DNA of 64,000 bases from Chondrus crispus (taxonomy: Eukaryota; Rhodophyta; Florideophyceae; Gigartinales; Gigartinaceae): assembly GCF_000350225.1 (NCBI RefSeq), contig NW_005179049.1:64547-128546 (forward strand). The letters run 5' to 3'. Every line of letters begins with the position of its first letter. Position 1 is the first letter of the stretch. Shown in pieces: positions 29,632 to 40,870 of this stretch. A program made the position numbers and the translations under genes. The notes below the pieces were generated by a model. It saw only the letters and a list, made by a program, of their open reading frames with translations, was not told the DNA's origin and made no database searches.

Positions 29632-30584
29632 TTACAGCATCAAACGGCATTTCTGAATGTCGACCAAATAATCATTCTCCGTAAGCCGCGGAAAGGTCTC
29701 GAAGGAATAGTCTGACATTTCTTTCCATGTCCTTCGTAGCGAATGCTGTATATCCGATATTTTCCGCCCACTGTAGGGTTCGAGCCCAGTCTTTTCCCGT
29801 AGAGGAAGAACGCCGCTCGGGGTCTCGGTCCAATCCTTGCTGTGACCAACGAACACCGGGGGTCGCTCCAAGGCAGAGACAGAATAATTGCCCCCAAATA
29901 CGTCGTTCACTGATAGGGGGCGGCGTATCTCCATGGCCCGTACTTCATTGCGTAGGCTGCTGAGTTCAGCCGAGCAGCTTCGGAGAGCTCGGCTGGTATT
30001 CAGTATGCAGGGTAGGCCGTGGAAGACACATCTCACAGTGGCTGACGACACGGTATTTGATTCCCTTCTCTTGGTGCTGGGTCTTGCCGGCTATCCACGG
30101 CGAAAGCCTTCCTTTTCTGGGAAACTTTTTCGTCTTGGAAAAGGTCAAGTTCGCTCATGGAGAAAGCCTGCATTTTCAGAATTGTCAAAAGCGCGAGCAT
30201 TTCTCTCTCGCGCTTTGCAACGGCAACAGATAAGCTGACAGGAGAGACCACTTGAGTAATTTGCTGTGACCTCGAAGCCGCAGAGTTCGGGGGCTTTATG
30301 TCCCCATCGTGCCATTCTGTTGATTTGGCATTCGTATGCCCAGTTGCACGAGCGCTGTGCTTTCGACTTTCTTCCACAATGCTTTCGGTCTTGCCGTTTG
30401 CATTCCTTCCTACTCCACTGTAGATGTTGCTGTTGGTGGGGAGAGTCTCTTCGTCTTCGCAATCAGAAGAGTCGTCGTCTTCACTGCCCGAAAGTGGTAA
30501 TGTAGATTCTCGAGTGCGTGATTTCCTGGTCTTTTGCAGCCGCGTAAAAGCCTTCAGTTTTCTTCGCAGGATGTATATATCCAT
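29632..30584 (-). other. two overlapping unrecognised minus-strand ORFs, possibly exons of one gene
   Basis: The frames 30033-30584 (183 aa, acidic stretch SGSEDDDSSDCEDEETL) and 29632-30051 (139 aa, with RRTWKEMSDYSFETFPRL) overlap by 19 bases on the same strand as 28788-29546. Composition of the second looks protein-like. Together the three could be pieces of a roughly 600-residue gene with small introns or frame shifts. No motif identifies it. Confidence 0.25.
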
Positions 30585-30904
30585 GAGACTCAGTTGGTTC
30601 GGCTCTTAATACACCTTGCATGGCTTTTGCCAAGCCTTTGTTGTGGGAGGTAAATGCTACATCGAGAGGGGCGGCCGCGCCGCCCTGGACGAAGCGCGCC
30701 CCACGCGCCGCGGGGCCGCAATTCTGTTGACATCTGCGCAAGCAAAGGACAGTTTTGCATAGATGAGATTGTGCACAACACTCCGCTGTGGCGCGTGTGG
30801 TTCGTGATTCGATGAGGTTCGTTCGATGGGGAACGTGACTGGCACACCTGTGCTTCGGGATGGGGGAGAGGGGAGGATGGACAGCTCAAAGGGAGCGCCG
30901 ATCA

Positions 30905-31660
30905 ACGTCGGTCACCGGTCGTGTGAAGTGAGAGAGACAAATTTGCATTTGTGCATGAGAACAGAAGGAAAAGGGGGAGGCGTACAAGGGGAGGCGTCTA
31001 AGAGAGGCGTATAACGGGAAGGCGTACACGAGGCGTCTAAGAGAGACGTATAAGGGGAAGGCGTACAAGGGGGAGGCGTCTACGGGGGGAGCGTCGGTCG
31101 ACGGTTGTGTGAAGTGAGAGAGTTTGCATTTGTGCATGAGGACAGAAGGAAAAGGGGGAGGCGTACAAGGGGGGGCATCTAAGAGAGGCGTATAACGGGA
31201 AGGCGTACACGAGGCGTCTAAGAGAGGCGTATAAGGGGAAGGCGTACAAGGGGGAGGCGTCTACGGGGGGAGCGTCGGTCGACGGTTGTGTGAAGTGAGA
31301 GGGACAAGTCTGCGTTTGCACATGAGGACAGAAAGAAAAGGGGTAGGTGTCTAGGAGAGGCGTATAAGGGGAAGACGTACAAAGTGGAGGCGTCTAGCGG
31401 GGGAGCGTTTGTCGACAGTCGCGTGAAGGGAGAGGGACGAGGTTGCGTTATTGTGCATGAGAAAAGAAGTAAAAGGGGGAGGCATAAAAAGGGAGAGGCG
31501 TCTGAGAGAGGCGTATAAGGGGGAGGGGGCGTATGAAGGGGAGGCGTGTAGGGGAGGCGTGTAGAGGAGACGTATAAGGAGGCCGTATAAGGAGGGCGTA
31601 CAAGGGTGGCGTACAAAAGGAAGCGTACAACTCAGGCGTACGGAGGGGGGCGTGCAACGC
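30905..31660. repeat. higher-order minisatellite built from AGGCGTA-type units
   Basis: Short purine-rich units (AGGCGTATAAGGGGA, AGGCGTACAAGGGGG, AGGCGTCTACGGGGG) alternate and are grouped in larger blocks starting CGTCGGTC near 30906, 31092, 31273 and 31406, so spaced 186, 181 and 133 bases. Each block also holds a GTGTGAAGTGAGAG and a CATGAG-ACAGAA segment. Open frames here simply translate the repeat. Confidence 0.85.
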
Positions 31661-31682
31661 GCGGGCGTACCAAGGGAGGTGT

Positions 31683-31920
31683 AGTGCTTTCGGATAAACG
31701 GAGCAAGAGCATAGAAAGCAAGAGGATAGAGGGATAACTGTTTGTTTAGTTTTGCGATCGATGCGTTTATGTGATGATGAACAGAGAGCAGCAGATACAG
31801 TACTGTAAAAAGAGAACAACCGAGCAAGAGCACAGAGGGATAACTGTTTCTTTGGTTTTGCGATCGATGGGTTTATGGGATGATGAACAGAGAACAGCAG
31901 ATACAGTACTGTAGAAAGGT
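31683..31920. repeat. tandem duplication of about 115-125 bp
   Basis: Two adjacent copies share GAGCAAGAGCA, AGAGGGATAACTGTTT, TTTTGCGATCGATG and GATACAGTACTGTA blocks. The second lacks a few bases. It borders the minisatellite. Confidence 0.75.
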
Positions 31921-32176
31921 CTATGTTGCATAATGTTTGCGACGGGCATGGACATGGCGTTTAGCCCGGGCAGCGGAGCGGCACAGGAGCCGGCACAGGA
32001 GCGGCACAAGAGCAGGGCAGGGGCGAGGCAGGGGCGAGGCAGGGGCCGGGCAGGAGCGGGAAAGGAGTCCCCCATTCTCTACATAAAGAGTCGCAAATTG
32101 TCAGCAGAAGTGTAGCCGTTTTGTAGTCAGCATTGTTTCGCAAAGAGTACAATCAGTGCATTTATTGTGTCTCTTG

Positions 32177-32722
32177 CTACAGACAGATGAAAGGTGACCC
32201 GTTTTCTCCTCCTTGACATGCATTCCACGTAGTGCAGTATGCTAGTGTCGGTAGCAACGAAACCGGAGGGCGAGCAGGGCGAGCCCAGGGGTGCCCATAC
32301 AATGCGGTCGGGTTGGAAACGGTTGTAGATGGTGTGTAGCGAGTGGAATAAATGTCAGCTTCGCTCGGTACAAGCAATTTTCTCGCAATCAGCTTTGACC
32401 TGGTACTCCTCTTACCAATTGTGCCAACCGGGCGCAGGCACCCAAGCCGTCGCTCAACCAAGTCATCCTCAAAAATGCCGCTGAGTTCAGAATTCAAAGC
32501 CTTGTTGACGGGTCTTGGCACCATTACGCGCTGTTTGGGGAGAACGGAAATGGCTACAGCCATCACGTCCTCAGAAAAGGCTGAGCGGGTGGGTGACTTG
32601 GACATGCGGAGACGCGCGACAACGTTGTCATACCGTACGGTATGCTCGGCAGGGGACAGGACTGATAGCGAGAACGAGTACGCTAGGCCTGCCGAGGGGT
32701 GGATGTGGCGGTCACCGAGCAC
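32177..32722 (-). other. weak minus-strand ORF, unrecognised (181 aa)
   Basis: Open for 181 codons without a recognisable domain, in a GC-rich stretch that also has open frames on the other strand. It may be accidental. Confidence 0.15.
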
Positions 32723-33259
32723 ACGAACCTCTCAGAGCGCAGAGCGATGCGGATGGAGCAACGCAGCGCAGCGAGAAAGGCCTCGGTCGGAGCGGGGGGA
32801 GAAGAGGGGTGCCATATGCCGGTGTCGGCGATGGAAAAAACCGGAGTGAGAAGATCCTTAGAGCGGGCGAGAAGCGTGGCACGAGCGAATACCCAGAGAG
32901 TTGCTTGGACAGAGGCGGTGGGGGAGGGGGAGCGGTGGTGTTTGGCGGAAGGGGCCGTATATTTTGGGGGCGGGATGGGAACAAGTAGGGCTGCAAGAGT
33001 GCCTGGAAGGGAGTCCTCCTATGTCCCGGCGCGCACCTTCTTCGCTGCAGTCGTACTTCTCCCACCGGCAAGGCTGGCGCACGCGCTGCACAAGCCAGCG
33101 CCCGAGCTCTACGAGTATGAGGCGGCGCTCCCGATATCGGCGCAGTGTTCATGAGTTCTTAAAGCAAGCGTCACAGAATTTACAAATCCCACCACCACCC
33201 CTCACGTCCATTCGGAGAAGGTGAGGCAACTTGAGACACGGAGCTTTCTAGCAAACCAA

Positions 33260-34181
33260 TTATGCTGCAGTATAAGCAGGCCGGACCAGACCTTTGTCTT
33301 TCACAATGGCTTTCAAAACTTCCCTTCTTCGAGATCGAATAGAACTGCGAGTGTTACGAGCAACAGCCTGATTCGTGTTCCTCATTCTTTCGAGCGCTGC
33401 GCGATGGTCGGCTCGCATTTCTTCGACATATCGACCTTGGTCGATCTCCACGCTATCCTCCTCAATACAGTAGTTGTGCAATTTCATTGCTACCGATATG
33501 ATCGCAGTACAATGCTCTAACGCAAAATCAAGGCGATCCCTGAGTATACGCCACCTCGCGACTAGAATCCCAAAAGCCTGCTCGATATGAATTCGCAAAG
33601 ATGACAAATAAAAGTTGAAGTTGTCTTGTTCTTCTGTTAGTGTAGACGAGGGGAATGGAACTATAATCTACTCTGAAACGGGGTATGCCTCGTCACCCAC
33701 AACCCAAAAATATTCACCAAGTAGGCCATCCTCTACCTCCATCATAAATCCAGAAACAGCATTGGCGAGCGCGTCATGAGTGGCACCACCACACCTTTCA
33801 GAAGCATAGAGAAATATGTAGTTAGAGTCACAGAGAGCTTGCACCGGAATTGCATAATAGCCCTTACGGCAAAAGAAAGATGCAGGGTTACTCTCCCTCG
33901 GTGGTTGCCTCATCTTGATGCATATCCCATCCAAGGCCCCGACAGCCATCTAAAGGGTTTACTTGAGCTCGTGAGAGCTTAAATCCCCTCGCAACAGTCT
34001 CTAATTCCTGTTTCGATCATGAAAGCTTGGGGAATTGAAGTATTTTGTCCAGTACTCCAACTGTATCATGTAAAACGTTGTAAACAGTCCCACACGCGAT
34101 TCTATATGTTAACGCGACATCTAGAACTTCAGCACCTGCCAGTATTCGCAATTCCATAGCCAATCGAACGTCCGTAAGAAG
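33260..34181 (-). pseudogene. Harbinger H3 transposase, C-terminal part (interrupted by gypsy B)
   Basis: Same DDE_Tnp_4 family as H1 and H2. Reading on the minus strand: TDVRLAMELRILAGAEVLDV near 34150, GTVYNVLHDTVGVLDKIL near 34070, VGALDGICIKMRQPP near 33930 (first Asp), FFCRKGYYAIPVQALCD, GATHDALANAVSG, VVGDEAYP near 33690 (second Asp), and SLRIHIEQAFGILVARWRIL near 33580 (Glu). In-frame stops near 34020 and 33670 and a frame shift near 33955 show decay. The N-terminal part is on the far side of gypsy B at 56494-56810. Confidence 0.85.
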
Positions 34182-34818
34182 TGTAGCATAACCGCGGACT
34201 ACTGTACTACATATTAAATTTAGAATTAGATCTAGCGCTGTAAGGTACGGACCTTACAGCGTGCGCGCGCGGAACTTACAGCGCGCCAGCACCCACACGT
34301 GTACCCCACGTGTAGCACACGTGTGCTGTCAGCCCCGACGGCTGACAGCGTTACAGTGCGGGCCGGCCTGCACTGTCTACAGTAAGCCGACTACAGTACA
34401 GTCTGTACTGTACTGTAGACGGTTATTTAACTTGTACAATAAATATAGGGAGCGACCGCCGGGGGAGGGGACCAGGACAGGCAACCTTCCACCGACGGTC
34501 GACCACCCAGCTTACTCTACTCACACCGCCGTTCCGCGAGTAGTTACCACCGAGCGGGTAGAGGACGCGCGCGACACCGCGGCGAGCTGCGATCCGCCTC
34601 CGCCCGTCAGTACCGGATCGTCAACCGGTACTGCTCCGGGGCGTCGAGGCGTCGATCCACTCGCCTACGCGCGCGTCCCCGCCGACCACGCTCTACCACC
34701 CGCTACCGGCCCGCTTCCGGTGGCGTTGGTTGGTTCAAGACCCTCGGTACGCCGATCCGCGGTCTTCCGCCGAACATCGCCAACACCCCTCCGCCGTGTG
34801 TGGGGTGTTTATGCGACA
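34182..34818 (+). repeat. 5' LTR of gypsy B
   Basis: Contains a TATA-like TTATTTAA (34423-34430), AATAAA (34438-34443), a CACACGTGT-rich block and an 11-bp hairpin built of CTACAGTACAG arms (34391-34401 with 34408-34418) just upstream of the TATA-like site. Same length as the 3' LTR at 55857. Confidence 0.93.
34391..34443 (+). promoter_or_regulatory. LTR hairpin, TATA-like and AATAAA signals of gypsy B
   Basis: An 11-bp perfect hairpin made of TACAGTA units is followed directly by TTATTTAA and AATAAA. This order suits an LTR core promoter and polyadenylation region. Equivalent signals lie in the 3' LTR near 56066-56118. Confidence 0.45.
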
Positions 34819-34819
34819 C

Positions 34820-34837
34820 TGGTCTCCCGACCTACAA
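34820..34837 (+). other. primer binding site of gypsy B
   Basis: TGGTCTCCCGACCTACAA begins one base after the 5' LTR and is shared with gypsy A. This is the usual position and TGG start of a tRNA primer site. Confidence 0.6.
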
Positions 34838-34895
34838 GACCTTCAAGATCACGCCGAGAAGGTTGTCCTTTACCACCGCGTCCGTACGCGTTGAG

Positions 34896-37453
34896 ATGAG
34901 CGCCGAGTACCCGACCTCGATCCGATCTGAGCCGGCGGATGTGCGAGAGGCCGCGCTACGCGTCCAAGTGGGCGACGGCGGCGCAGATCCTCGGGACCGC
35001 CAACCGTCGCCCGACCTCTCCGAAGGACGCGCTCGCGCCATGTACGATCGCATCGCCGAGTACATCGAGGATGTCCGGACATCTCTCCGTATCGACGTCT
35101 CCGACAGCGTCTACGCCCGCTGTATGGAAGAGTTGCGCTCCCTCCGCGAAGGAAGGTTCAAGCGCGTAACTCAGTCCTTGGAGAACCTGCGCGCATTCGT
35201 CGACCAGCTACACGCCCGTGTGGCGCTGGTCGAGGACGCGCGCATTGATTCCCCCGCCGTAGAGATTGCGGGTCGACACGGGAGTGCAAACTCCGGGGTT
35301 CGACGAGACCTGCAACCCTTCCCATTTGCCGAACAGATGGGAGCGTTCGCGCACATGGCGGCCGAACTTAACTCAACGCGCCGCCGTGCCCGTGAGATGG
35401 AACAGACCTCGGCCGAGAGGCTGCCCGGAGCCCCCTCGAGTGGGCCCGGTGTCACTGTTCCTCCGGGCCCGTCCGGAACGAAAGAGTGGCCCCCGGCTGG
35501 TGCCGTCACCAGCCGGAAGGTGGAGGACATCAAGCAGACGGCGGACGCGAACTTCGCGTCCGAGACTCAAGCCCTGCCGCATGTCTCCGGAAGCATGCGG
35601 CAGTCACGACGGGTACCGACCGAACTCGACCAGGGCCGTGGAGGAGTCGCCTGTGGATCAGGGGAACCGATTCTCCCCTTCGATCCTCGCTGGGGCGGCT
35701 ACCAGCCAGCGGATCTTACCGCGCATCCCGGCCGCGTCGATGTCCGAACATTGCCCGTCACTACGTTCGGAACGTTGGGCCCCGCCGAACCCAGGGTCGA
35801 GCCCGTCCCCACCATGATACAGGAGTTCAGCCCCGTCGCGAACTACCGGATGTATCGGTTGGACAACACCTCGAGGCTCGTTACCTCGGGTGACGCGGGA
35901 CGGATCGCCAAGTACGTCCAACGCTGCCGTGGGCTCCGTCCCACGATGAAGAGCTTCGACGGTACTGATGCGATTCAGTTGCTCCCGTTCCTGAAGGATA
36001 TCCGGATAACCTTCAATGCCCAGCACCTGACCGAAGGTGTGGCAGTCCGTGTCTTCGCTAACTTCCTCGAGCGAGACGCAGAGCGGTTGTATACGAGTTA
36101 CACCATGCGCGGCCTCCGCGCCGGCCAGCTCCACGACGATACGAGCTGGCCTGGTCTCGTCAACCAATTTATCAAACGCTACCTAACCGACGATGTCTTA
36201 GGGGAAGCGTTTGATGCTGTCGCGTCGGCGCGACAGTTTCCTCACGAAACCGAGAACACGTTCGCGGACCGGCTGGAATCCGCCGCGTTCCGATGCACGG
36301 CCGTGTTCTCAGAACAAGCCCTCGCGCACTACTTCGTGCGCGGGTTGTCCACTGCGACCCGGGCCGCAGTGGCAGAGACGATGCAAAGGTTGCCCGGACA
36401 ACAGAAGACCGAACTCTCAATGATTCGCCGTATCGCAACGGCCGAGGGAACAACCTACCGCGCTCGTCGCGGGCTGCCGCTGCCGGACCCGAAGCCGGCA
36501 GCAAAGGGAGTCCGAACTCCGAGGTCGCACGGAACAAGTTCGCCGGCGACCGCCCTCCACATTGGATAAGATGAGTGGCAAGCCGACCCTGTCCTCATTA
36601 CGGAAGGCTCCGACCGCGCAGGAGGCCGACTTCCAACGCCAGCTTCCACGGGATCGACCGGGAGCTACGCGACTGCGTTCGCGCGCACGCCAAAACCCAC
36701 GGATGGTCCGAACACAACATGGCAGAGCTGGACATCTCCCGTCGAGAAGGAGATCGCGTGCCGCCTTACGTGCCTCGACTCACCGACGAGGAGGCACGCC
36801 ACGCGGCGACGTTCGCGGCGACCGATGGCAGCGCGTACGTTTGTTGGCTGTGCCGGACGTATGGCCACGCCATGTACGCGTGCCCGTTCCTGTCGCCTGA
36901 ACAACGTCAGTTCACGGCGTACAGGAACTACCGCTATCAGATGGAGACGCGCCCCGGGATGCGCAATCTCATCCAGCAGTCTACGCGGGAAGACCGAGGC
37001 CCGGCGAGAGACCCGAACCGATCGGGTGGGGGCGTCCGTTTCGCCCCTCGCGATGGCGGGTATCGACACCCCGGAACTTATCAAAGGGATCGGCGTGACC
37101 CTCGTCGGATGGATACACGGTATCCTCGTCGAGATGGAAGAGGCGACCGGGGCCGTACCCAGTTGCCCCAAGGGGTACAGAACGCCATCATGTACCTCCA
37201 AGATTGGGTTGGGGATCCGAACCCCCAGCCCACGGAAGGAGGCGGAGGAGAATTGGTTCTTGCCGCCCCTCAAATATTGCAACGGCCGGACGTTGCAATC
37301 CAAGGCCACAAAGTATCCGATTACTTCGTAGAGGATGCCCAGCCAGGGTGGAGGAACGACGTGCACCACCACGGCCAGGGACCCGTTGACGCGCTAGCTA
37401 ACGATAGCAGGGCGGGTAGCTCCGACAGCTCGGGTAGTTCGAAAACCCCGTAA
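34896..37453 (+). pseudogene. gypsy B gag region with zinc knuckle
   Basis: It starts at MSAEYPTSIRSEPADVREAA, 78 bases after the LTR, at the position homologous to gypsy A gag. The order is a coiled-coil N-terminal region, a Pro/Ser-rich linker, the retrotransposon gag domain (FDGTDAIQLLPFLKDI to FAHYF-type helices near 35950-36350), then a CCHC zinc knuckle CWLCRTYGHAMYAC near 36845, an Arg/Gly/Asp-rich RNA-binding tail and an acidic end. About one break. The product would be the particle and RNA-packaging protein. Confidence 0.85.
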
Positions 37454-37472
37454 AGACGATTACGTTCGCGCG

Positions 37473-37488
37473 CGTCTGTATTTCTGAT
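37473..37488. repeat. left TIR of element D
   Basis: CGTCTGTATTTCTGAT, matching the inverted right end with one difference. CG at 37471-37472 is the left target duplication. Confidence 0.75.
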
Positions 37489-37502
37489 TTTCTAAAATTT
37501 CC

Positions 37503-37910
37503 TATGCAGAGACCATGCAAGCCCATGCTCACAATTGGAGCGGTTATCATAAGTTTTCCATGGGGATTGGCTTAGGCCTGGTCCTATGCAATACCAAGCA
37601 TGTTCCATGGAACCGTCCATGCAACAGTCTATGTCTGCATGGGGCAATGGTGGCCAAACCAATTCAGATATGTTCAATGCGAGCCCATGCAGGCATTGGT
37701 GTGCATGGGTATTCATGGGCTCCGCATGGCGGATTCAATCCAAGTTTTAGTTTTGCCAAACATGTTCCATAGAACCGTCCATGCAACAGTCTATGTCTGC
37801 ATGGGGTAATGATGGCCAAACCAATTGAAATATGTTCAATGCGAGTTCATGCAGGCATTGGTGTGCATGGGTGTTCATGGGCTACGCATGGCGGATTCAA
37901 TGGTGGCAAT
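37503..37910. repeat. left subterminal array of element D
   Basis: Many CATGCA/CCCATG/GCATGGG motifs. A roughly 162-bp unit is duplicated in tandem (CATGTTCCAT at 37599 and 37761), with the CCAAACCAATT and GGCATTGGTGTGCATGGG blocks repeated. These are probably transposase or partner binding sites. Confidence 0.75.
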
Positions 37911-38215
37911 GGGCAGATAGCTGCGATGCAGAACCGGCTATCGATATCCAATCTGATGCTGCGCCGCAACCCTCAGTGCAGTCAGTACCTACAACCGCTA
38001 TCCCAGCACCCTTGCCCTACATGGAGGACTCGTCGGTCCCCTGTTGACAGTTCTTCAGAAGTCCCGTAAAAGAGTCGTGTTGAGTAATTTCTGAGGACTA
38101 CAGTAGAAAATCGTAATTTTGTTTAAACCCAGGCGCGTTTTGAGAGTGTTTGGAGTTCGTGCGGGATGAACCAACCCAGAATTTCTGTTTTGTAGTGAAA
38201 AGGGGGTAGTGTACA

Positions 38216-38440
38216 TTACGAAGGAAGTATCAGCTTGTGCACCGTTTCGAGAAGACTTGGTTCACTACCCTTTCGCAGCCCCATTGTCCGCAGACTTGTA
38301 AAATCGATCGTTGGGTCTTGAGCTGCTCCGCTCACTGCCAATCCGTTTTCTTGATCCGTGTACTGCCCGAAGAATGTCTCAACGTTCGAATCTTCATGAG
38401 ATTTGCCAGCGGGACACTGCCAGAAATTAAAATTGTGCAA
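38216..38440 (-). other. short unrecognised protein-like ORF (74 aa)
   Basis: Reads like a mixed-composition protein end (ETFFGQYTDQENGLAVSG to LLETVHKLILPS). It may be a captured last exon. An AT-rich stretch follows at 38455-38515. No family recognised. Confidence 0.25.
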
Positions 38441-38829
38441 ATCTACAAATTATGTATTAATCTAAACATTATTTAAAATTCAATAATTTATTTTTTTATT
38501 ATTAGTATTCATGCAGAATTGAACTAGCGACCAAAAGGAAAGGGTAGCAGGGGAGTTGTACCGAAGCACACCACCCCTGCTGAAACCCCTTCTCCATCGC
38601 CCCGCCTTTGCGTGCACACGACTACCGACCGTTCTGGCGGTGCCAGAAGTAAATTCCAACCTATTTATATCCGACGATTTCGTGCTACAGTATCGGCCCC
38701 CCTGTGCATCGGCTCCCCTTGATTAGTGGAAATAAAGACAGAGTATACGGTTAAAGAAATAAATGAACTTTTCTGTATCGGCCCACCGCCCACCCTTGCA
38801 TTTCAATAAAATTCCTCCTCTGCGCAATT

Positions 38830-40870
38830 TTACACGTGGCTGCAGTCGAGGCATTGCCTGCCCCAGCATTTAATATCCGACGCTCCTCTGCCACCAGAGG
38901 GCGCTTCAACTCCTGCAGCCCAGCCTCCCCCCTCTTCGTAACCTCCTGTTCCGCTTCCACTACTTTCGGACGTCAGCTCGCGCTGCAGAAGCGTCTCCAC
39001 CCGCTCGGCGACAGCTGCGCCTACGACTCCGTCGTCCGCGCAGACGTGCCACACGCCCGCGGTGCGCCTGCCCCACACGCGCGTCGCTGCCGTCGCGCCG
39101 GCAAAGTTGATCGCGGAGAAGAGGCTGGCTCGTGCACAAAGTGCAGGGGGAGCTGATAGGACAGCCGATCAGCACCGCCAGATCGCGTGCTCATCCCTCA
39201 CGTCGTCATCGAGGCCCACGCCGAGTTGGTGGCGCGCAACGCCGTCGACCTCTTGTCTCCGCCGACCCTGCCGCCCTCCATGAGCCCTTTGTACAGCTGC
39301 CTCTCGTCCAGCTCGCCCTCCATCCCGTCCCTGCTCTTCGCCGACACGTTCTCCCTCCGCAAGTACCTCCCGATGCAGCGCATCAGCTCCCCAGCGTCAT
39401 ACAGGTTGATCACCTCGTCGTACCGCCGATAAATCCCCCGCATCCTCTCCGTGTCACTCTGCCGTGTTCCCGTCGTAAAACTGGTACAGGTTGCACCTGA
39501 GCAACTTTCCCACGAACGTCCGATAGCTCTCCCGATAATTCACCCCGAAATGCTTCCCCTTCAACATCCGATTGAAAAGAAACATGCTTCCCCACTGCAT
39601 CGCGTAGCCCACCTCGCCAGTTGCGTAACAGCGATTTTAACATTGCCACCCCCACAATATTATCAATCTTATCCTCGAAAACAGGCATCCGTCAGTAGTG
39701 AGACTCAAAATCTTATTCCAGCAGCTCAGTCAAAGTGCTGGCAACCGTAAAAGCAACGGCGTCAACTCTGGGACGCATGAGATTTCGGACATCGGTCTCG
39801 TCCAGGTCGAGCACGTCGTGAATAATCTGAGACTCGCATTTCTCCATACCGCCTGAGCCACTAGCGCCAGCAACAACGCAGAGCCACTCCGTTGTTCCGT
39901 TTTTTTCAATCGCCATGGTATACAGCCATGCCGCCTGCCCTATGTTACGGCCCACCCCGTCTGCCCCGTGCTGCATCAGCGTGCCAAGATGCACCATACT
40001 GTCTTCCTCAATCGCATCCTCAAGCAGCTTCGGAGCCCGCGCAGCGTTCTGCAACCCCATCTCCTCCATCCATCAGGAGGAGAGCCAGATTCAACTTAGT
40101 GCTACCGCTGTGCACGCTCGTACCGCTCCAGAGCGCGGACCTCGTCCATTTCCACTGCTTCCGTGGCGTGGTGTAGCAGCAGACCAAGATTGTCCAATGC
40201 ATGCACACCGTCCCTCCTATCAATCGCAAGCTCGTACAGCTCTGAGGCGCGAACCCCGTTCTTCACGACCCCCGCGCCGTCCTGCAGTAGGAGGCCGAGA
40301 TGCACCATCTCTCATTCGTACAGCGTTAACCGCGTTCGTCTCGACTCCCTCAGTGCCCTTTTGAAGGAGGAGACCGAGATTGACCATCGAAGCGACATCA
40401 TTACCCTTCTCGATCGCACGCTCGAACTTGTCTATGGCGTGTTTCTCTTGAATCCCTCCACATCATATGCCAGCAGGGTACCGAAAGTGATTATAGAATG
40501 GACATGATCTTGTTCCTCAATCGCCCTCTTCCATAGTTTGACAGCCCGCGCTCCATCCTTCCCAACTCCGTCGTACCCATCCCTCATTAGGTTGCCAAGC
40601 TTGTATATCGCGTCGACACACAGGTCTACTTCGATCGCACGTTCGTACAACTACACGGCGCAAGCCGCGTTCCTATCGACCCCCTCTGCGCTCTTCTACA
40701 ACAGCAAGCCGAGCGCGACCATCGCGCTGACGTCATTCTTGTCGATCGTGTTTTCGTGCAACTATGCAGCACCCGACTGCATTCATGTCCACCCCGTCTG
40801 CCCCCTTCTCCAGTGGTGTGCCGAGGCTCACCATCGCGGCGATATAACCGTGATCCGCAATCGCAGGTAG
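38830..40870 (-). pseudogene. chimera of Sel1-repeat and CBS/CorC-like fragments inside element D
   Basis: Reading on the minus strand, 40870 to about 39900 holds at least four Sel1-like repeats (for example AIYKLGNLMRDGYDGVGKDG with ARAVKLWKRAIEE, and MVHLGLLLQDGAGVVKNG). These are alpha-solenoid scaffold units. From about 39860 the sequence changes to IIHDVLDLDETDVRNLMRPR and, further on, MPVFEDKIDNIVGVAMLKSLL, hallmarks of the CBS-pair region of CorC/CNNM-type membrane proteins. From about 39620 to 39200 a third protein-like stretch follows (NRMLKGKHFGVNYRESYRTF, MRGIYRRYDEVINLYDAGEL), which I do not recognise. Stops and several frame changes interrupt it. Three unlike pieces in one strand suggest captured host gene fragments. 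Confidence 0.6.

Larger units (their letters stand above)
28749..33259. other. extra 4.5-kb segment of H3 between ORF2 and transposase
   Basis: In H1 the corresponding spacer is only about 160 bp. Here it holds three adjacent minus-strand open frames (28788-30584), a higher-order minisatellite (30905-31660), a tandem duplication (31683-31920) and a GC-rich part (32177-33150) with open frames on both strands. It may be captured DNA or another, end-less insertion. I could not find flanking TIRs or target duplications. Confidence 0.55.

Noticed and set aside
30905-31660. CRISPR-like array
   Set aside because: Units are tandem and variable with no unique spacers, and the genome is eukaryotic.
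31037-31833. Several 90-160 aa minus-strand frames rich in PLYASLRR-like repeats
   Set aside because: They translate the minisatellite; no independent support as a gene.
32352-33154. Plus-strand open frames of 100-165 aa in GC-rich DNA
   Set aside because: Several frames are open at once on both strands, with no motif; typical of GC-rich non-coding sequence.
34800-34895. Upstream extension of gypsy B gag into the LTR
   Set aside because: The start at 34896 matches the gag start of gypsy A; the extension overlaps the LTR end and the primer site.
38505-38545. Possible tRNA T-arm (GTTCAATTC-like, minus strand)
   Set aside because: The flanking bases do not pair into a T-stem and no acceptor or anticodon arm is visible.
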